Positions 59,865-64,000 of a DNA stretch of 64,000 nucleotides are shown in pieces. A program made the translations under genes and the position numbers. Positions within the stretch are counted from its first letter, which is position 1. Every line of letters begins with the position of its first letter. The DNA comes from Yanghanlia caeni (GTDB lineage: Bacteria; Pseudomonadota; Gammaproteobacteria; Burkholderiales; Burkholderiaceae_B), in assembly GCA_030733815.1 (NCBI GenBank), contig JAUZQE010000015.1, positions 21,073 to 85,072 on the forward strand, read 5' to 3'. The notes under the pieces were generated by a model. It made no database searches. It worked only from the letters and a program-made list of their open reading frames with translations, and was not told the origin of the DNA.

Positions 59865-61637
59865 TTGAAGTCATCATCCCAAACGGTCGATGCCAAGACC
59901 GCGCCCGTCAAGTTTGATCTGTGGCGACGCATCTACGGTCGCCTCGGCAAATACTGGAAGGCCGTTGTCCTGGCGATCGTTCTGGTCAGCATTTCGGCCG
60001 CCACCCAGCCCACCCTGGCCATCATTACCAAACCGCTGCTCGACGAGGGGTTCACCGGGGCAAAGCCATATTATGTGTGGGCCATTCCGCTCGCCGTAAT
60101 CGGGCTGATTTTGCTGCGCGGCATTACCAGCTACACCAGCGCCTATTTGCTCGCCTGGGTGGCCAACAACATGCTGCTGGGCATTCGGCGCGACATGTTC
60201 GACCGGTTGCTGGGCATGTCCGACGAAGATTACAAACGCAGCGACACGGGTCGCCTGCTGAACCGCTTCACCATCGATGCCGGCAACGTTACCGAATACG
60301 CCACCGAAGTCATTACGGTGCTGGTACGCGAGAGTCTGGTCGTGCTGGCGCTGCTCGTCGTGCTCCTGTACATGTCGTGGCAGCTCACCCTCATTGTTCT
60401 GGTCGTCATGCCAGTGTCGGTTTATACGGCCCGGCTGTTTATCCGGCGGCTGCGCAGCATCAACCGCGACACCATCAGCATGAATGCGGAGCTCACCCGT
60501 GTGGTTCAGGAAAGCATCGATGGCCAGCGCGTCGTCAAGTTGTTCGACGGCTACGAGCGCGAGAGCGGCCGCTTTGCGTACGTGAATGCCCGGCTGCGAC
60601 GGTTTGCCATGCGTGCGGCAAGCGCCGACGCCGCCATGTCCCCCGTATCGCAGTTCTTCATTGCGGTGGCCGTTGCTGCGGTGATCGCCGTGGCGTTGTA
60701 TCAGGCGAATCACGGAGGGTTGACGGTCGGCAGCTTCGCCGCGTTCATGGCGGCGCTCGGGCAGATATTCGACCCGGTCAAGCGCCTCACCAAAATAGCC
60801 GGCTCGATGCAGCGCATGCTGGTGTCGGCCGAGAGTGTCTTCACGCTGGTCGACAGCCTGCCCGAGAAAGACACCGGCACGATCGAACTGCAGGAACCGG
60901 TCAAAGGGCGCATCGAATTCCGCAACGTTACCCATCGCTACGAGGGTGCGTCGAACGATGTGCTGAAAGGTATTTCACTGACTGTAGAGCCTGGTCAGAC
61001 CGTGGCGCTCGTCGGCCGCTCTGGCAGCGGCAAGACCACACTGGTGAATACCATTCCGCGTTTCGTCGTGCCGGTGAGCGGCGAGGTGCGCATCGACGGT
61101 CATGATGTGCGCGACATCACCCTGGCCAGCCTGCGCCGGCAGCTGGCGCTGGTGAGCCAGGACGTGGTGATGTTCGACGGCACCATTGCCGACAACGTGG
61201 GTTACGGCAGTTTGCACGAGGCCAGCCGGCAGGAGATTCGCGACGCATTGCAGGCGGCCAATCTGCTGGAGTTCGTCGACAGCCTGCCGCAGGGCATCGA
61301 TACCCCGGTGGGCGAGAACGCGAGCCAGCTTTCGGGCGGGCAGCGGCAGCGTCTCGCCATAGCACGGGCACTGATCAAGAACGCGCCCATCCTTATTCTC
61401 GACGAGGCCACTTCCGCGCTCGACAACGAGTCCGAGCGTCAGGTGCAGGCCTCGCTCGAGCGACTGATGGCCGGTCGCACGACGCTGGTCATTGCACACA
61501 GGCTGTCGACCGTGCAGAAGGCCGACCTGATCGTGGTGATGGATGAAGGCCGCATCGTTGAGCAGGGGCGCCACGACGAGCTGCTTGCCAGCAACGGCGT
61601 GTATGCTTCGCTGTATCGTATGCAGTTTCGTGAATAA
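59865..61637 (+). CDS. msbA: Lipid A export ABC transporter MsbA
   Basis: A 590-residue half-transporter that flips lipid A-core to the periplasmic leaflet. Six transmembrane helices fill residues about 25-325. The nucleotide-binding domain has Walker A ALVGRSGSGKTTLVN near 380-394, signature QLSGGQRQRLAIARAL near 487, and Walker B ILILDEATSALD near 509. The start is a TTG at 59865. No in-frame ATG is near and the N-terminus fits. The gap upstream has AGTATATAAG, a possible -10 region. It is coupled in function to the LPS genes around it. Confidence 0.94.
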   Translation: MKSSSQTVDAKTAPVKFDLWRRIYGRLGKYWKAVVLAIVLVSISAATQPTLAIITKPLLDEGFTGAKPYYVWAIPLAVIGLILLRGITSYTSAYLLAWVANNMLLGIRRDMFDRLLGMSDEDYKRSDTGRLLNRFTIDAGNVTEYATEVITVLVRESLVVLALLVVLLYMSWQLTLIVLVVMPVSVYTARLFIRRLRSINRDTISMNAELTRVVQESIDGQRVVKLFDGYERESGRFAYVNARLRRFAMRAASADAAMSPVSQFFIAVAVAAVIAVALYQANHGGLTVGSFAAFMAALGQIFDPVKRLTKIAGSMQRMLVSAESVFTLVDSLPEKDTGTIELQEPVKGRIEFRNVTHRYEGASNDVLKGISLTVEPGQTVALVGRSGSGKTTLVNTIPRFVVPVSGEVRIDGHDVRDITLASLRRQLALVSQDVVMFDGTIADNVGYGSLHEASRQEIRDALQAANLLEFVDSLPQGIDTPVGENASQLSGGQRQRLAIARALIKNAPILILDEATSALDNESERQVQASLERLMAGRTTLVIAHRLSTVQKADLIVVMDEGRIVEQGRHDELLASNGVYASLYRMQFRE

Positions 61638-61652
61638 GGGGAGTACGCGCAG

Positions 61653-62105
61653 ATGAAAAAGGCGTTTAACGGTTTTGCATCGGCCCTGATGGCGGCCGCA
61701 GTACTGGCCGGCTGTGCAGCCGGCTCCGGCAAGGGCGGCATACAACCTGATGATCTGCGCAACTCCACCTATTTCATCACTGAGTTCATGCTGAGTGACA
61801 TGGATTTTCCGGGCTTGCAGCGCAACCTCTACCAGCATCGGGCTGCATGCGGCACTGCACCGCGATTCGTGATGCAGGAACGCGAAACCAGCCTCGCCAC
61901 GCTCATCGAAACGAGCGATATTCCGCAAAGCTACGAGAACGTCATCATTGCCGACCTGATCCAGTACCCGGAATCATGGCGAGCATCGAACCGCGTCGCG
62001 GTACGCGTGTACAGCTACTATTACAACGATGACGTGCAACAACGCCTTGATCGCATGCTCGACGCCGTGCGCCGGCCGGGAACCTGTGAACCGGTAGCGC
62101 AGTAG
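61653..62105 (+). CDS. Small predicted lipoprotein, function unknown
   Basis: A 150-residue protein whose first 20 residues form a signal peptide with the lipobox LAGC. It starts 15 bases after msbA and has AAGGGGAG before its ATG, so it is very likely co-transcribed. I do not recognise the family. The mature part is mixed alpha/beta, with two cysteines (RAACGTAP and GTCEPV) that could form a disulfide, and an aromatic run (VYSYYYND). Inner or outer membrane sorting is unclear. The residue after the lipid cysteine is alanine, not aspartate, which favours transport to the outer membrane. Confidence 0.8.
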   Translation: MKKAFNGFASALMAAAVLAGCAAGSGKGGIQPDDLRNSTYFITEFMLSDMDFPGLQRNLYQHRAACGTAPRFVMQERETSLATLIETSDIPQSYENVIIADLIQYPESWRASNRVAVRVYSYYYNDDVQQRLDRMLDAVRRPGTCEPVAQ

Positions 62106-62128
62106 GGCGAGGGCGCACGGGTGGTGCC

Positions 62129-62178
62129 GTGTGTAACGTGTGTACTGTGTGTCGGCAGGTGGCGTGTGCGGCCGCACA
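62129..62178. repeat. GTGTGT triplet repeat and 14-bp palindrome
   Basis: GTGTGT occurs three times at an exact 9-base period (62129, 62138, 62147). A perfect palindrome TGTGCGGCCGCACA follows at 62165-62178. Both lie between the convergent lipoprotein and rng stops. There is no T-run, so this is not a clear terminator. Confidence 0.5.
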
Positions 62179-62200
62179 GTAGGGCGCTGCCCGGCCTCTT

Positions 62201-63664
62201 TCAGATGAGCACGATGTCGTATTGTTCCTGGGAATAAAGCGTTTCGACCTGCAGCGATACCGGCTTGCCGATGAAGTCGCCCAGAATCGCCAGATGATCG
62301 CTTTCTTCTTCCAGAAACAGGTCGATCACGGCCTGGGACGCCAATATGCGGAATTCCTTGGGGTTGAACTGGCGCGATTCACGAAGAATTTCGCGCAGAA
62401 TTTCGTAGCACACGGTTCGGGGTGTGCGCACGTTGCCCCGCGACTGGCAGGTGGGGCAGGGCTCACACAGCTGGTGCGCCAGCGAATCGCGCGTACGCTT
62501 GCGTGTCATTTCCACCAGGCCAAGCTGGCTGAAGCCGCTGATGGTGACACGTGTGCGATCGCGTGATAGCGCCTTTTCCAGCTCGGCCAGTACAGCCTGC
62601 CGATGGCCGGCATCTTCCATGTCGATGAAGTCGATGATGACGATGCCGCCCAGGTTGCGCAGCCGCAACTGGCGGGCGATGGCGACTGCGGCTTCGAGGT
62701 TGGTTTTGAAGATCGTGTCGCCGAAGTTGCGCCCGCCCACGTATCCGCCCGTGTTCACGTCTACCGTCGTCAATGCTTCGGTCTGGTCGATGATGAGGTA
62801 ACCGCCCGACTTGAGGTCGACGCGTCGCGACAGGGCACGGGTGATCTCTTCATCGACATTGGCCGTGTCGAACAGCGGGCGCTCGCCACTGTAGTGGCGT
62901 ATGCGATCGACCACCGAAGGGGTATAGGAGCTGGCCCATTCGGTCAGTTCCTGGGTGACGGTACGCGAATCCACCAATATGCTCGAAGTATTGGGCGTGA
63001 CCATGTCGCGCAGCACGCGCTGCGGCAGCGTGAGGTCGGCATGTAGCAGTGAAGGCGCCGGCTGGGTCTTGAGCTTTTCCTGAATGCGCACCCACAAGGT
63101 TCTCAGGTACTGGCAGTCGGCTTCGAGCTCTTCATCGGTGGCGCCTTCGGCCTGGGTACGCACGATGAAGCCGCCGGGTTCGTCTTTCTTCATGAGCCGC
63201 ATGACCCGTTCGCGCAACTGGGCGCGGTCGTGCTCGGAATCGATGCGCTGCGAAATGCCGACATGGGGGTCGTAAGGCAGATACACCAGCATGCGCCCCG
63301 CAATGCTGATCTGCGTGGACAGCCGTGCGCCCTTGGTGCCGAGAGGATCCTTGATGACCTGCACCATGATTGGCTGCCCTTCGAACAGCAGCTTCTCGAT
63401 GGGCGTGACAGGCAGGCCCTGACTGCGTTCGCTGCGATTCTGACGCAAGTCGGCTACGTGAATGAAGGCTGCGCGCTCGAGGCCGATATCGACAAACGCG
63501 CTTTGCATGCCGGGCAACACCCTGACCACCTTGCCCAGGTAGAGATTGCCGACATGACCGCGCTGGATGCTGCGTTCGATATGAAGCTCCTGCACGGCAC
63601 CCTGTTCGACCAGTGCGACACGGGTTTCGAACGGCGTGACATTGATGAGGATATCTTCGGTCAT
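62201..63664 (-). CDS. rng: Ribonuclease G
   Basis: A 487-residue single-strand endonuclease that matures 16S rRNA 5' ends and cuts mRNAs. An S1 RNA-binding domain fills residues about 35-125 (GNLYLGKVVRVLPGMQSAFV). The catalytic metal site lies in GGIVIIDFIDMEDAGHR near 300. The zinc link is CEPCPTC near 405. No scaffold tail is present, so it is RNase G, not E. ATG 63664 (MTEDILINVTPFETR) is chosen over an upstream in-frame start at 63709. The usual upstream neighbour maf is not found here. Confidence 0.95.
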   Translation of the reverse strand: MTEDILINVTPFETRVALVEQGAVQELHIERSIQRGHVGNLYLGKVVRVLPGMQSAFVDIGLERAAFIHVADLRQNRSERSQGLPVTPIEKLLFEGQPIMVQVIKDPLGTKGARLSTQISIAGRMLVYLPYDPHVGISQRIDSEHDRAQLRERVMRLMKKDEPGGFIVRTQAEGATDEELEADCQYLRTLWVRIQEKLKTQPAPSLLHADLTLPQRVLRDMVTPNTSSILVDSRTVTQELTEWASSYTPSVVDRIRHYSGERPLFDTANVDEEITRALSRRVDLKSGGYLIIDQTEALTTVDVNTGGYVGGRNFGDTIFKTNLEAAVAIARQLRLRNLGGIVIIDFIDMEDAGHRQAVLAELEKALSRDRTRVTISGFSQLGLVEMTRKRTRDSLAHQLCEPCPTCQSRGNVRTPRTVCYEILREILRESRQFNPKEFRILASQAVIDLFLEEESDHLAILGDFIGKPVSLQVETLYSQEQYDIVLI

Positions 63665-63753
63665 GGTGTTTCGTGTTCTTGCTGTGTATTGAAGTTTTAT
63701 GACTGCCATTCAACCACATGCCGCGCCCGAATGTGCACTGCCGAAGCCCTGAT

Positions 63754-63783
63754 TTGCACACCCCAAATTTTTCATGCTATAGT
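63754..63783 (+). promoter_or_regulatory. Strong sigma-70-type promoter facing right
   Basis: TTGCAC and TATAGT are separated by 18 bases, with TGC directly before the -10 (extended -10). Four of six bases match in the -35 and five of six in the -10. The bases after the -10 (TCGC) are GC-rich, like discriminators of stringently controlled stable-RNA promoters. Transcription would begin near 63790. Confidence 0.65.
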
Positions 63784-64000
63784 TCGCTTCCTTGCTTCAC
63801 GAGACCCCCGGGTTAACCCTTAAGTCTCGCGCTTAAAGCCCGGTCTGTTGTTGCCGTATTGGCACGCTGAATCGAGTGAAGGCGGTGGCAAGGGCAGGTT
63901 GATTGTTCAACGTGCACGCGGGGCTTCTGAATCGTGGTATGATGCAGGGCTCAGCAAACGAGTGGTCGCAGTGGCGGGGGCGCAAACGGCTCCGGCAGGC
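63784..64000 (+). other. Structured leader or RNA gene, cut by the window edge
   Basis: No convincing protein or tRNA starts here. CGAGAC/GTCTCG (63800-63829) encloses the palindrome GGGTTAACCC, which suggests RNA structure. A second -10-like TATGAT lies at 63938-63943, without a good -35. A frame opening at ATG 63939/63942 stays open to the edge, but it has no ribosome site and a composition that does not look like protein. Options are an rRNA or other stable-RNA leader, the 5' end of RNase P RNA, or a long 5' UTR. Confidence 0.35.

Noticed and set aside
63785..64000. tRNA gene at the right edge
   Set aside because: No cloverleaf can be drawn. A GTTCAA-like stretch near 63904 lacks the matching T-stem and acceptor arm.

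Overview
The window reads as ordinary, gene-dense chromosome of a GC-rich betaproteobacterium of the order Burkholderiales, most probably family Alcaligenaceae (Bordetella, Achromobacter, Castellaniella, Pusillimonas and relatives). The placement rests on gene order and protein content: truB-typA, xseB-ispA-dxs-folE2, rpsF-priB-rpsR-rplI-dnaB, alaC-hom-thrC, a dnaE-linked glycosyltransferase block and a Kdo kinase. No sequence comparison was run, so the genus is open. I found no tRNA or rRNA gene, CRISPR array, insertion sequence, integrase, phage gene or toxin-antitoxin pair.

Layout. 1-6500: end of truB, typA, a LOG-family gene divergent from polA, and a dienelactone-hydrolase-like gene. 6502-14016: htpX, an EamA transporter, a lone Rieske oxygenase, then the isoprenoid block xseB-ispA-dxs followed by folE2. 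14017-14166: an orphan fragment of a repeat protein. 14205-18983: a lipoprotein-like serine hydrolase, then rpsF-priB-rpsR-rplI, a clear terminator, and dnaB. 18969-22857: a leftward block of pdxA, a PIN/PhoH ATPase, bcp and an Mth938-like gene. 22989-26925: alaC-hom-thrC for amino-acid synthesis. 26950-30052: leftward hpnCDE for squalene. 30174-36678: alr, an SDR, radA, a large FtsX-type permease and kdkA. 36735-41047: potFGHI polyamine uptake plus an ArsC-like gene. 41108-48349: rpiA, phoU, yggX, argA and hrpA. 48410-61637: dnaE, six lipopolysaccharide-core type genes, YkgJ and ElyC-like genes, a heptosyltransferase and msbA. 61653-64000: a small lipoprotein, rng, and a strong outward promoter with a structured leader cut by the window edge.

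How the genes fit together. Several cell-envelope routes meet here. Dxs and IspA make isoprenoid precursors, and HpnCDE can turn farnesyl diphosphate into squalene. KdkA, the two glycosyltransferase/deacetylase triplets and the GT9 heptosyltransferase would build and trim the LPS inner and outer core, and MsbA would flip core-lipid A across the inner membrane. The rest is housekeeping: replication (polA, dnaB, priB, dnaE), recombination (radA), RNA handling (hrpA, rng), translation (typA, S6, S18, L9) and central metabolism.

I see no complete undescribed system. The best leads are the orphan repeat fragment after folE2, the promoter and leader at the right edge, the Rieske protein with an enlarged cluster-binding loop, the SDR without its catalytic serine, and the twin GT/deacetylase modules coupled to dnaE.
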